A stretch of 64,000 nt of DNA, from positions 964,737-1,028,736 of the forward strand of contig NZ_JAGHKP010000002.1 in the NCBI RefSeq assembly GCF_017742215.1, read 5' to 3'. Positions 1 through 7,776 of the stretch are shown piece by piece. The position numbers and the translations under genes are program-made. The DNA is from Chitinophaga chungangae. GTDB taxonomy: Bacteria; Bacteroidota; Bacteroidia; Chitinophagales; Chitinophagaceae. Under the pieces are notes generated by a model, which saw only the letters and a list, made by a program, of their open reading frames with translations, made no database searches and was not told the origin of the DNA. The number at the start of each line of letters is the position of its first letter. Within the stretch, counting starts at the first letter, position 1.

Positions 1-267
1 GTCTCCCGGCAGCTGCGTGCTTACAAGTAGCCAGAGATTATTGTAAGGGTATGCGTCCGTATGCCGCACGTTCACATAAATGTTGTAGTAGTACGCGGTA
101 TCTTCGGGAGCCAGCTCCAGTTCGAATACCGGCCGGTTGTCTGCCGACCATTCCGAATGCGGGATATCCCTGTTTTTTTCGAAGGTATCCAGTTTCGGGG
201 GCTTGCAGGCGAAGGCCAGCAGGCATGTAAAAAGGACGGCGTATCCCTGGTTCGTCTTTACGGTCAT
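1..267 (-). CDS. gldH: Gliding motility lipoprotein GldH (3' end outside window)
   Basis: The gene begins at the ATG at 267 on the minus strand and runs off the left edge, so 89 codons are visible. The N-terminus is a lipoprotein signal ending in LAFAC, with the lipidated cysteine at residue 21. The following region (an HSEW segment, then F-E-L-E-L, then Y-Y-N-I-Y-V-N-V-R and YNNLWL) matches the GldH family, a Bacteroidota lipoprotein required for type IX secretion and gliding in flavobacteria. It starts 14 nt after the yicC stop codon, so the two are probably co-transcribed. Family knowledge gives the role; whether this organism glides cannot be seen here. Confidence 0.8.
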   Translation of the reverse strand, partial: MTVKTNQGYAVLFTCLLAFACKPPKLDTFEKNRDIPHSEWSADNRPVFELELAPEDTAYYYNIYVNVRHTDAYPYNNLWLLVSTQLPGD

Positions 268-281
268 AGTTGTATTTCAGC

Positions 282-1157
282 TTAAAGTACGTTCAGTACC
301 TGCTCTTTTGCTTTTTCCAGTTCGTCTTTCATCATCACCACCCATTGCTGGATGCCGGCGTCGTTCGCCTTTGAGCCGGTGGTGTTGATCTCGCGGCCGA
401 TCTCCTGCAGTACGAATCCCAGTTTTTTGCCTTTGGCGGCCTCGGCTTCGGCGAGTATGTCTTTGAAATACCGGCAGTGGTTCTGAAGACGGATCAGTTC
501 TTCCGAAATGTCCAGCTTTTCCAGGTAAAAGATCAATTCCTGCTCCATGCGGTTCGCGTCTACGTTTTCTTTGCCCACATATTCGGCCAGCAGTCCTTCG
601 AGGCGGGTGCGCGCTTTATCTTTACGCAGCGGGTCCAGTTCTTTCACTTTTTCGGTGTACAGCAGGATGTTGTCGATGCGCAGCAGCAGGTCTTTTTCCA
701 GCATGGCGCCTTCGTCGATGCGGTGCGCGTCCATATCGCCTACCGCGGTGCGGATCACCTTTTCCACTTCGAGCCATTCGGATTCTTCCATTTGTTCGGA
801 AGCGGGCGTTACCACTTCGGGCAGTTTCATGAGCACGTTGAGCATGTCTTCCTGAGGCAGGGAAAGCTCGGTGGCCATGGCGGTGATGGCGGTGTGGTAA
901 TAACGCGCAAGCTCGGTGTTGATCACCACGGGGCGGGTAGCGCCGTTCTGCTTGATGTTGATGGTGGCATCGAGCGTGCCGCGCTGCAGCTCCTGCTGGA
1001 GGAGGTTACGGATATCGAATTCGTAGGGCTTTAACAGAGGGGACATTTTCAGGTTCACTTCGAACTGTTTGCCGTTGAGCGACTTTATTTCCGCCACAAT
1101 GGTTGTTTCTCCCCGGGTTACCTCCGCACGGCCGAAGCCGGTCATGGATTTGAGCAT
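282..1157 (-). CDS. yicC: YicC/YloC family endoribonuclease
   Basis: A 291-residue protein starting with the family signature MLKSMTGFGRAEV and ending with the conserved block QEIGREINTTGSKAND followed by a long C-terminal helix. YicC-type proteins are metal-dependent endoribonucleases that act on RNA in the cytoplasm and are linked to sRNA turnover and stationary-phase survival in other bacteria. Length equals the usual family size (about 290). A promoter-like TAGATTTG element lies 18 nt upstream of the start on the same strand. gldH follows 14 nt downstream. The family assignment is firm; the physiological substrate here is unknown. Confidence 0.9.
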   Translation of the reverse strand: MLKSMTGFGRAEVTRGETTIVAEIKSLNGKQFEVNLKMSPLLKPYEFDIRNLLQQELQRGTLDATINIKQNGATRPVVINTELARYYHTAITAMATELSLPQEDMLNVLMKLPEVVTPASEQMEESEWLEVEKVIRTAVGDMDAHRIDEGAMLEKDLLLRIDNILLYTEKVKELDPLRKDKARTRLEGLLAEYVGKENVDANRMEQELIFYLEKLDISEELIRLQNHCRYFKDILAEAEAAKGKKLGFVLQEIGREINTTGSKANDAGIQQWVVMMKDELEKAKEQVLNVL

Positions 1158-1175
1158 ATTTTCTGTTTAATGTGA

Positions 1176-1183
1176 CAAATCTA
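1176..1183 (-). promoter_or_regulatory. -7 promoter element of yicC (TAGATTTG)
   Basis: TAGATTTG read on the minus strand matches the Bacteroidota -7 consensus TAnnTTTG and ends 18 nt before the yicC ATG. No clear TTG is present at -33, so strength is uncertain. Confidence 0.5.
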
Positions 1184-1238
1184 GTTAAATGAAGCCATAT
1201 TTCTGATTGGGAACCAGCCAATTTGGGCGGGAGCGATG

Positions 1239-1826
1239 TTAACGGAAAAGGGCTTTGTATATCTCCTGCTGCGTATGCTCCATCATATCGCCCGGCTGAA
1301 GGCCGTCGATCGTGAGCGTTCCGATCCTGTAACGGATGAGCCTCAACGTGGGAAAACCAACGGCGGCGGTCATTTTACGCACCTGCCGGTTTTTTCCTTC
1401 ACGAACGGTCAGCCTGATCCAGGGAGCGGGGATATGTTTGCGGAAACGGATAGGCGGGTTGCGTTCGGGCACGATGGGGTCGGCCGTAAAAATTTCCGCG
1501 TCGGCGCCGCGGGTGCGGTAAGGTTTGCCGTCGATGCTGATGGTAACGCCTTCCTGCAGTTGCCGGATGGCCTGGTTGGTCACCGCTCCGTCTACCTGCG
1601 CCCAGTATTCCCTTTCATGCGCATGTTTGGGGTCCAGCAGGCGGTGGTTGAGCGACTTATCGTTAGTCAGTATCAGCAGTCCTTCACTGTCGTAATCGAG
1701 GCGGCCTACGGGATAAACATCGCGGGGCACGTCAAAGTAGTCGGACAAGACGGCTTTATCTCCTTCTTTTCCGAAGCGGGTCAACACTTCGTATGGCTTG
1801 TACACGGAAAAATAGTGCAGGCTCAA
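1239..1826 (-). CDS. RluE-like 23S rRNA pseudouridine synthase
   Basis: A 195-residue member of the RsuA/RluB/RluE family. The catalytic motif GRLDYDSEGLLILTND is at residues 41-56, with Asp44 as the expected nucleophile. The N-terminal S4 RNA-binding domain found in RsuA and RluB is absent, and the protein begins directly with YFSVYKPYEVLT, which is the RluE arrangement; E. coli RluE modifies U2457 of 23S rRNA. The C-terminal GKNRQVRKM segment is also typical. It is transcribed divergently from the Crp-like regulator, with start codons about 60 nt apart. Pseudouridine synthase activity is well supported; the exact target base is inferred. Confidence 0.88.
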   Translation of the reverse strand: MSLHYFSVYKPYEVLTRFGKEGDKAVLSDYFDVPRDVYPVGRLDYDSEGLLILTNDKSLNHRLLDPKHAHEREYWAQVDGAVTNQAIRQLQEGVTISIDGKPYRTRGADAEIFTADPIVPERNPPIRFRKHIPAPWIRLTVREGKNRQVRKMTAAVGFPTLRLIRYRIGTLTIDGLQPGDMMEHTQQEIYKALFR

Positions 1827-1835
1827 GATGCTTAC

Positions 1836-1867
1836 TTTGGTTAAGGGCCTGTAAATTAGTAATTTTG
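1836..1867 (+). promoter_or_regulatory. -33/-7 promoter of the Crp-like gene
   Basis: TTTG at 1836-1839 and TAATTTTG at 1860-1867 are separated by 20 bp, matching the Bacteroidota TTG-N17-23-TAnnTTTG promoter. The ATG at 1886 lies 18 nt after the -7 element, giving a short leader. This is one of the best two-part matches in the window. Confidence 0.7.
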
Positions 1868-1885
1868 CCGCATCCTTGAGGTTTT

Positions 1886-2602
1886 ATGGCATATGATATG
1901 TTAAGCGATCAAACAGAATGCCGGTTCTGCAACAAATTCCTGGGCGAGATATTTTCCGCCGCTACGCCTGAACATGTAGCGGAGATAGCCAATGCCAAAA
2001 CGTGCAAAGTGTACAAAAAAGGCCAGGTAATTTTCCAGGAAGGCGCCCATCCCTATGGCATCTACTGTATCAACACAGGTAAGGTGAAACTTTCCCACAG
2101 CGGCGACGAAGGGAGGGAGCAGATCATCCGCCTCGTAAGGCCCGGCGACCTCATCGGTTACAAAGCGCTGATCGATAACGAGCCTTATACCGCAACAGCT
2201 ACCGTGTTGGAAGACAGTGCGGTGTGTTTTATTCCCCGCGATATTTTCCTCCAGATACTCCAGACAGACACCGCCCTTTCGCTCAAGATGATGCAGATAC
2301 TTACCAGCGAACTGAGAAGGGCCGAAACCAAGATCACCCATCTTGCACAGAAGCCCGTCAGGGAACGGCTGGCCGAAACCCTGCTGACGCTGAAGAACAC
2401 TTACGGCCTGGAAGAAGATGAACAGACCATCAACGTAACCCTTTCCAGGGAAGAGATCGCCAACCTCGTGGGCACCGCTACCGAATCGGCTATCCGCCTG
2501 CTTTCCGAATTCAAAAAAGAGAAGGTGATAGACCTTACGGGGAAAAAGATCAGGATACTCCGCCTTCAGCAACTCATTAAAATGGCAAACCTGCAGGATT
2601 AA
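1886..2602 (+). CDS. Crp/Fnr family transcriptional regulator
   Basis: A 238-residue regulator with a cyclic-nucleotide-binding fold at about residues 25-140 (RPGDLIGYKALIDNEPYTA region), a long dimerisation helix, and a winged helix-turn-helix at 165-225 whose recognition segment is SREEIANLVGTATESAIRLL. A CxxC pair (Cys12, Cys15) sits at the extreme N-terminus, and Cys40, Cys61 and Cys114 follow, so cysteine-based redox or iron-sulphur sensing is possible, but the spacing is not classical FNR. The cAMP-contact residues of E. coli CRP are not obviously retained. It is monocistronic, with its own promoter upstream and palindromic DNA directly downstream. The ligand is unknown. Confidence 0.9.
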   Translation: MAYDMLSDQTECRFCNKFLGEIFSAATPEHVAEIANAKTCKVYKKGQVIFQEGAHPYGIYCINTGKVKLSHSGDEGREQIIRLVRPGDLIGYKALIDNEPYTATATVLEDSAVCFIPRDIFLQILQTDTALSLKMMQILTSELRRAETKITHLAQKPVRERLAETLLTLKNTYGLEEDEQTINVTLSREEIANLVGTATESAIRLLSEFKKEKVIDLTGKKIRILRLQQLIKMANLQD

Positions 2603-3004
2603 CCTTTGAAAGCATCCCCGCCAGCAAAAATTTTTGCCTTTAAAAGCGCTTTTAAGGGCCGGCCGGATCAAAAAACGGGAAAAACAGGAAAGGGCAACTT
2701 TACGCTTCAACCCCTCAAAACGGGCCGCGCATTTTGTTCGCGATGATGTGAGGAAAAAAAATGAATGCTTTGAAACGCTTTGCTGCCGCGGGTTACAAGG
2801 GCAATAAAAAAAGTCTGACCGTGAGAACAATCAGACTTTCTTGTTATGTGAATGGGTTAGTAAGTACAGGGAAATAAAATTCCCTACACAATATTAAAAA
2901 GAATTTCATCACAAAAGAAAAATTTTACAAGAAATTTTATTCACAGGCAGAAAAAAAGTGTGGATAACGCCCCCTAACTTTGCTGTCTGATTTAAAGATG
3001 AACT
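2603..3004. other. Intergenic region with palindromes, a hairpin and DnaA-box-like sites
   Basis: No gene is seen in these 402 bases. Two abutting palindromes occur just after the Crp-like gene: GCAAAAATTTTTGC (2624-2637) and TTAAAAGCGCTTTTAA (2640-2655). A hairpin with 9-bp arms (2810-2818 and 2831-2839) is followed by a T-run on the minus strand and may terminate transcription. From about 2840 the DNA becomes very AT-rich and holds TTATTCACA (2937-2945) and TGTGGATAA (2959-2967), both perfect DnaA-box matches in opposite orientation, just ahead of the lpxD promoter. Confidence 0.6.
2975..2982 (+). promoter_or_regulatory. -7 promoter element of lpxD (TAACTTTG)
   Basis: TAACTTTG fits TAnnTTTG and ends 22 nt before the lpxD ATG. 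The -33 position is poorly conserved. The element lies 7 nt downstream of the DnaA-like box at 2959-2967, so DnaA binding could affect this promoter. Confidence 0.55.
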
Positions 3005-3946
3005 ATGAAGTTTGAAACACCGATTGCGGTAAAAGAAATAGCTGCGTTCATTGGCGCAGAGCTGGCAGGAGATGAAACGCTCATGGCTACCGGCATCAAC
3101 GAGATCCATAAAGTGGAAACGGGAGACATCTCGTTCGTGGATTTCGAGAAGTATTACAACGCCTGTCTTACTTCCCCCGCCACCATCATCATCATCAACA
3201 AGAAGGTAGACGTGCCCGCCGGCAAGGCTTTGCTGGTAACGGACGATCCGTTCAGCGCCTACGTCAGCCTCGTGAAGAAACACCGCCCCTTCGTGCCCCT
3301 TACTTCCCCCCTGAGCGATACGGCTGTGATCGGCGAAGGTACCGTTGTATCTCCCGGGGTGGTTATCGGGCATCACGTAACCATCGGCAAAAACTGCATC
3401 ATCCATCCTAACGTTACCATCTACGACCATACCACTATCGGCGACAACGTGATCATTCACGCGGGCACCGTTATCGGGGCAGACGCGTTTTATTTCAAGA
3501 AACGCGCAAGCAGGGAGGTGATGTACGACAAACTGCTCAGCTGCGGCCGGGTGATCATCGAACATGATGTGGAGATCGGGGCGGGCTGCACTATCGACAA
3601 AGGCGTAAGCGGCGATACCATCATCGGCGCCGGCACCAAGTTCGATAACATGGTGCACATCGGTCACGGCGCGGTGATCGGGAAGAACTGTCTTTTTGCC
3701 GCGCAGGTAGGCGTGGGCGGAAAGGCCATTATCGAAGACAATGTGATACTCTGGGGACAGGTAGGCGTTAACAAAGACCTGACCATCGGGAAAGGCGCCG
3801 TTGTGCTCGGGCAAAGCGGTATCGGCAAGTCTATCGACGGCGGTAAAACTTACTTCGGCTCGCCCGTGGAAGACGCCCGCGAAAAGAAAAAGGAACTCGC
3901 CTGGATCAAACGTATCCCGGAAATATGGTCAAAGCTCAACAGTTAG
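3005..3946 (+). CDS. lpxD: UDP-3-O-acylglucosamine N-acyltransferase (LpxD)
   Basis: A 313-residue acyltransferase. Residues 1-95 form the LpxD-specific uridine-binding domain (EIAAFIGAEL, then DISFVDFEKYY), and residues 100-280 form a left-handed beta-helix of hexapeptide repeats such as VVIGHHVTIGKN. The likely catalytic histidine is in the NMVHIGHGAVIGKN segment (His218 or His221). LpxD adds the second 3-hydroxyacyl chain in lipid A synthesis from acyl-ACP, on the cytoplasmic face. Some Bacteroidota carry more than one LpxD-like protein, and this copy is not next to lpxC/fabZ or lpxA, so a paralogous role is possible. A lipoprotein gene follows 10 nt downstream. Confidence 0.85.
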   Translation: MKFETPIAVKEIAAFIGAELAGDETLMATGINEIHKVETGDISFVDFEKYYNACLTSPATIIIINKKVDVPAGKALLVTDDPFSAYVSLVKKHRPFVPLTSPLSDTAVIGEGTVVSPGVVIGHHVTIGKNCIIHPNVTIYDHTTIGDNVIIHAGTVIGADAFYFKKRASREVMYDKLLSCGRVIIEHDVEIGAGCTIDKGVSGDTIIGAGTKFDNMVHIGHGAVIGKNCLFAAQVGVGGKAIIEDNVILWGQVGVNKDLTIGKGAVVLGQSGIGKSIDGGKTYFGSPVEDAREKKKELAWIKRIPEIWSKLNS

Positions 3947-3956
3947 TTCTACACGC

Positions 3957-4655
3957 ATGATAAAAACACTTTACGGCCCTTTCATTGCCCTTTGCCTGCT
4001 TTTGACGGCCTGCGCCTCCGTAAAACCGCCCGCCGCCGATCCCGGCCTTTATATCGCCGCCAACGAACTGCCGGTGAAGATCAAAGACGGCTGGCTGACG
4101 GCAAAAACCATCACGCTCGGCGATTTCTCCACTTCTTCCCGTACCAACGGCATAGCGGCCAATACACCGGCAAAACAATTCAAAAGCACGGCGGACGCTT
4201 TTTATTTCACCGCCAAAGGCCGGGACGCGGAGCAACCCGTGCAGGTGCTCAGCACGGGGAAGATCACCTTCTCCAACCGCCCGCTTCCCGAATACCTCAA
4301 CACCCTGGCAGGCGATGCGCCGCTTTGGTACATCTTTGCCGGCGCCACCGCGCAGGACCCGCTCAAAAGCTGGGAACTGCTGCTGAAGAAAAACATCGCC
4401 TTCCTCGAACTGAACGATAACAAACCCGTCGGCATCCTGCGCTCCGCCACAGACGAGATCAGGGTAACCGCGCACAACCGCTACGGCATCCGCAACAGTA
4501 CCGACAAGATCTGTTACGAGTTCCAACTGAAGGGCGTGCCGGTTGCCGCCGTGCTTACGGGAGACAATCCCCGGGCATGGATCAACGCAAAAGCCGATGC
4601 AAACGTGCAGCGAACGCTGGCCGCGGTAATGCTCGGGCTGCTGTTCAGGCAATAA
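3957..4655 (+). CDS. Uncharacterised lipoprotein
   Basis: A 232-residue protein with a lipoprotein signal (LCLLLTACAS, lipid-anchor Cys near residue 20). The start chosen is the ATG at 3957, directly before the hydrophobic signal; an in-frame extension upstream overlaps lpxD and lacks coding character. The mature part contains no motif I recognise; it is mixed alpha/beta in composition with a short hydrophobic C-terminus (TLAAVMLGLLF). It sits 10 nt after lpxD on the same strand and ends at a strong bidirectional hairpin, so it is probably the last gene of an lpxD transcript. No function is assigned. Confidence 0.75.
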   Translation: MIKTLYGPFIALCLLLTACASVKPPAADPGLYIAANELPVKIKDGWLTAKTITLGDFSTSSRTNGIAANTPAKQFKSTADAFYFTAKGRDAEQPVQVLSTGKITFSNRPLPEYLNTLAGDAPLWYIFAGATAQDPLKSWELLLKKNIAFLELNDNKPVGILRSATDEIRVTAHNRYGIRNSTDKICYEFQLKGVPVAAVLTGDNPRAWINAKADANVQRTLAAVMLGLLFRQ

Positions 4656-4677
4656 CACGACGTTTTGATGATATCGC

Positions 4678-4704
4678 AAAGGGCGCCCCAGCGGGCGCCC
4701 TTTT
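4678..4704. terminator. Bidirectional intrinsic terminator
   Basis: AAAGGGCGCCC and GGGCGCCCTTTT form a GC-rich stem around a short CAGC loop, flanked by A-run and T-run, between two convergent genes. Confidence 0.85.
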
Positions 4705-4729
4705 ATATTGCGGGAATATTGTTTGGTTT

Positions 4730-5713
4730 TTACCGGGCCGTTTGGGCGGCGAGATAAGCTTTGCTTACGTCCGTTACCGTTTCTTCCATCGGGCGGAAGC
4801 GGAAGCCTGGCAATGTTTGTGTGATCTTGCCGCTGTTGTAGAAAACTTTCAGCTGTGCAGTACGGGCGGTTTCGCGGGTAATAAGCGGGCGTTTGCCGGT
4901 GAAGAGGCTGCGGAGTTTTTCCACGCGCCATACGAGCGCGGCCATCCAAGGTTTGGCGGCGATATGCGGCGGTTTTTTGCCCAGCGTTTCCGCCATGCGG
5001 GTGAACAATTGGCGGTAAGGCCAATTGTCGCCGTTGAGGATGAACCTTTCTCCCGAAACGGAACTGTCCATCAGTTTCACCATGGCGTCCGCCACGTCGC
5101 GAACGTCTACGAAACCGTTCACACCTTCGGTGTAGTACGGAAATTCTTTCCAGGCGTTTTTCAGCATCAGCCCCGTGCCGTCGTGCCAGAAGCCGCTGCC
5201 GAGAATGATGGAAGGATTTACGATCACAGCGTTGAGCCCTTCGGCAATGCCGCGCCATATTTCCATTTCGCTGAGGTGTTTGCTGACGGCGTAGTTGGAA
5301 TTGTTGCCGCTTTCTTCCCACTCCGCTTCTTCGGTAAGCGCCGTTTGTTCTCTCGCGCGGCCCAGCGCGGCTACGGAACTGACGTGAACGATCTTCCGGA
5401 TGCCGGCGTCGATAGCAAGGTTCACCACATTGGCCGTTCCTTCGATATTGGTCTTGAACATTTCATCCCGTTTATCCGGGTGAAACGAAACGATCGCCGC
5501 GCAGTGATAGATCTCGGTGATGCCTTCCATCGCGTCTTCGAGCGCGCCGAGGTCTAACACATCCGCCTTTACCCATTCCACTTTTTCCCTGATGTCGTTC
5601 ACCTGTTCGGGAATGCGGCTGCGGTACAAGGCGCGCACCGGTTTGCCGGACTGCACGAGGGCCCGTAAAAGATAGCTGCCTAAAAAACCTGTTCCCCCGG
5701 TTACAAGGATCAT
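4730..5713 (-). CDS. NAD-dependent epimerase/dehydratase family protein (extended SDR)
   Basis: A 327-residue extended short-chain dehydrogenase. The cofactor motif TGGTGFLGSYL is at residues 5-15, a Ser pair is at 112-113 and the catalytic YAVSK has Tyr141 and Lys145. The start is the ATG at 5713, placing the Rossmann motif at the N-terminus; longer in-frame starts would run into the promoter. The substrate pocket resembles dihydroflavonol-4-reductase/3-beta-HSD-like SDRs, which act on diverse alcohols or sugars, so the substrate is open. A TACATTTG promoter element lies 24 nt upstream. The acyl-CoA dehydrogenase gene upstream is on the same strand, 34 nt away. Confidence 0.85.
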   Translation of the reverse strand: MILVTGGTGFLGSYLLRALVQSGKPVRALYRSRIPEQVNDIREKVEWVKADVLDLGALEDAMEGITEIYHCAAIVSFHPDKRDEMFKTNIEGTANVVNLAIDAGIRKIVHVSSVAALGRAREQTALTEEAEWEESGNNSNYAVSKHLSEMEIWRGIAEGLNAVIVNPSIILGSGFWHDGTGLMLKNAWKEFPYYTEGVNGFVDVRDVADAMVKLMDSSVSGERFILNGDNWPYRQLFTRMAETLGKKPPHIAAKPWMAALVWRVEKLRSLFTGKRPLITRETARTAQLKVFYNSGKITQTLPGFRFRPMEETVTDVSKAYLAAQTAR

Positions 5714-5737
5714 TGCGGATGGATTGTTATTGCGGCA

Positions 5738-5745
5738 CAAATGTA
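5738..5745 (-). promoter_or_regulatory. -7 element of the SDR gene (TACATTTG)
   Basis: TACATTTG on the minus strand matches TAnnTTTG and ends 24 nt before the ATG at 5713. It almost abuts the stop codon of the upstream gene (5748), so this gene may be transcribed both alone and by read-through. Confidence 0.5.
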
Positions 5746-5747
5746 AA

Positions 5748-6605
5748 TTAATAGTTGTAAAAACCTTTCCCGGTTTTGCGGCCCAGTTCGCCTTTGGCGA
5801 CCAGCTCCGCCTGCATGGCCCCCGGCTTGAACCGCGGCGCCTGTTGAAAGGCTTCGTAAAGGGAAACGGTCACGGCATAGTTCACGTCGTTGCCGATGAG
5901 GTCCATCAGCGCGAAAGGCCCCATCCTGAAACCCGCGGCTTCCAGCAGGCGGTCGGTAACGGCGATGTCTGCAATGCCGTTGGCCACCACTTCCATCGCT
6001 TCAAGATAATAATGCCGGGCCACGCGGTTCACGATAAAGCCAGGCGAATCTCTTACGCGCACGGGCGTTTTGCCCATCTCTTTCACAAGCGCGTACAACA
6101 GGTTGGCCACATGCGGGGAAGTTTGTTCGCCGCGCACCACTTCCACCAGCTGCATAAGGTGGGCGGGGTTGAAGAAATGCATGCCGGCCACGCGCGCGGG
6201 GTGTTCGATCTGCCGCGCTATTTCGCTGACGGAAAGAGAAGAAGTATTGGTGGCGAAAATAGTATCCGGCGTGTTCACGGCGGTCAGCCGGCTAAACAAC
6301 GATACTTTCGCTTCGGTTTTTTCCACGATGGCTTCAATGATCACATCGGCGGTACATTCGCCGATATCGTGGCAAAGCGTGAGGCGCGAAAGGATGTCCG
6401 TCATCTGCTGCTGCGGCATTTTCCCTTTGTCTACGGCTTTCTGCAGGTTGTTTTGTACCTGCGCGTAACCCTGCTGCAAAGCTTTTTCGCTGAGGTCGAA
6501 CAGCAAGGTGCGGAAGCCGGCGGCGGCGCTCACCTGCGCAATGCCCGCGCCCATGGTTCCGGCGCCGCAAACGGCAATTACCTGGATGTCTTGAACGGAT
6601 TGCAT
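5748..6605 (-). CDS. 3-hydroxyacyl-CoA (3-hydroxybutyryl-CoA) dehydrogenase
   Basis: A 285-residue enzyme of the HBD/PaaH type. The NAD-binding motif CGAGTMGAGIAQ is at residues 13-24; the family segments ATNTSSLSVSEIA and the active-site MHFFNPAHLMQLVEVV (catalytic His) are intact, as is the C-terminal domain motif GFIVNRVARHYYLEA. It oxidises (S)-3-hydroxyacyl-CoA to 3-oxoacyl-CoA in fatty-acid, butyrate or phenylacetate metabolism. The ATG at 6605 was chosen because it lies just before the Rossmann fold; an earlier ATG at 6647 would add a hydrophobic stretch foreign to this family. Neighbours give no pathway context. Confidence 0.9.
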   Translation of the reverse strand: MQSVQDIQVIAVCGAGTMGAGIAQVSAAAGFRTLLFDLSEKALQQGYAQVQNNLQKAVDKGKMPQQQMTDILSRLTLCHDIGECTADVIIEAIVEKTEAKVSLFSRLTAVNTPDTIFATNTSSLSVSEIARQIEHPARVAGMHFFNPAHLMQLVEVVRGEQTSPHVANLLYALVKEMGKTPVRVRDSPGFIVNRVARHYYLEAMEVVANGIADIAVTDRLLEAAGFRMGPFALMDLIGNDVNYAVTVSLYEAFQQAPRFKPGAMQAELVAKGELGRKTGKGFYNY

Positions 6606-6684
6606 AACGAATGGAGTTAGGGTAAACACGAGGGGGAAAAACAACAAGGCCGGAACAAAACGGTCCCGGCCCTGAAAAGAAGAA

Positions 6685-7713
6685 TTATATGGCGCCCTGG
6701 AACTGCTTCAGGAAACGAAGGTCGTTTTCTGAGAACAGCCGGAGGTCTTTGATCTGGTATTTGAGCATGGTCAATCTTTCGATGCCCATGCCGAATGCGA
6801 AGCCGGTGTATTTTTTCGAATCGATGCCGCAGTTTTCCAGCACCTGGGGATGCACCATGCCGCATCCGAGAATTTCAACCCAGCCGGTATGTTTGCACAC
6901 GCTGCAGCCTTCGCCGCCGCAGATGAGGCAGGAGATGTCCATCTCGGCGCTGGGCTCGGTGAAGGGGAAGAAAGACGGGCGGAAGCGTACTTTGAAATTC
7001 TCGCCGAAAAACTCCTGCACGAAATAATACAGCGTTTGTTTCAGGTCGGCGAAAGAAACGTTTTCCGCGATGTACAACCCTTCGATCTGGTGGAAGAAAC
7101 AGTGGGCGCGGGCGCTGATGGTCTCGTTGCGGTATACGCGGCCGGGGCAGATGATGCGGATGGGCAGATTGCCTTCTTCCATCACGCGCACCTGTACGGA
7201 GGAGGTATGCGTGCGCAGCAGCCAGTCGGGGTTGTTGTGCACGTAAAACGTATCCTGCATATCGCGGGCCGGGTGATTCTCGTCGAGGTTCAGTGCGGTG
7301 AAGTTATGCCAGTCGTTCTCGATCTCCGGGCCTTCGGCGATGGTAAAGCCGAGGCGTTCGAAAATACGGATGGCCTTGTTGCGCACGATGCTGATAGGAT
7401 GGCGCGTGCCGAGGCGGTGCGGCTCGCCGGGAAGCGTAAGGTCGAGGTGACCGGAAGCGTCTGCCGCGCCGTTTTTCAGGTGCTCAAATTCTTCGTATTT
7501 GCCTTCAGCCAGCAGCTTGAAACTGTTCAGTACCTGCCCGAACTCTTTTTTCTGTTCGTTGGGCACGGATTTCATTTCCCCGAAAAGCGCTTTCACCAAT
7601 CCTTTGGTGCCGAGGAACTTAATGCGGTATTGTTCCAGTTCCTCCGCCGTTTTGGGCTGGAAGGCGGCAATTTCCTGCTTGTATGCTTCTATTTGCTGCA
7701 CGATCTGATCCAT
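6685..7713 (-). CDS. pheS: Phenylalanyl-tRNA synthetase alpha subunit
   Basis: A 342-residue class II aminoacyl-tRNA synthetase subunit. It has the N-terminal coiled coil (about 1-80), motif 2 (around GRVYRNETISARAHCFFHQIEG) and the C-terminal GMGIERLTMLKYQIKDLR motif 3. A CxxC-CxxC-like zinc segment (CLICGGEGCSVC) is present near the tip of the catalytic domain, as in many bacterial PheS. It charges tRNA-Phe as an alpha2-beta2 enzyme with PheT, which is not in this window. The start ATG at 7713 is only 5 nt after a TATATTTG promoter element, implying a nearly leaderless mRNA. Confidence 0.97.
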   Translation of the reverse strand: MDQIVQQIEAYKQEIAAFQPKTAEELEQYRIKFLGTKGLVKALFGEMKSVPNEQKKEFGQVLNSFKLLAEGKYEEFEHLKNGAADASGHLDLTLPGEPHRLGTRHPISIVRNKAIRIFERLGFTIAEGPEIENDWHNFTALNLDENHPARDMQDTFYVHNNPDWLLRTHTSSVQVRVMEEGNLPIRIICPGRVYRNETISARAHCFFHQIEGLYIAENVSFADLKQTLYYFVQEFFGENFKVRFRPSFFPFTEPSAEMDISCLICGGEGCSVCKHTGWVEILGCGMVHPQVLENCGIDSKKYTGFAFGMGIERLTMLKYQIKDLRLFSENDLRFLKQFQGAI

Positions 7714-7718
7714 GGGTG

Positions 7719-7726
7719 CAAATATA
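7719..7726 (-). promoter_or_regulatory. -7 element of pheS (TATATTTG)
   Basis: TATATTTG on the minus strand is a full TAnnTTTG match and ends only 5 nt before the pheS ATG. Transcription would start at about the start codon. No good -33 TTG is visible. Confidence 0.5.
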
Positions 7727-7776
7727 ACGTGCTGCGGAGAAAAAAGAGTAAATTGGGGTGGAATTTGGGGAATCCA

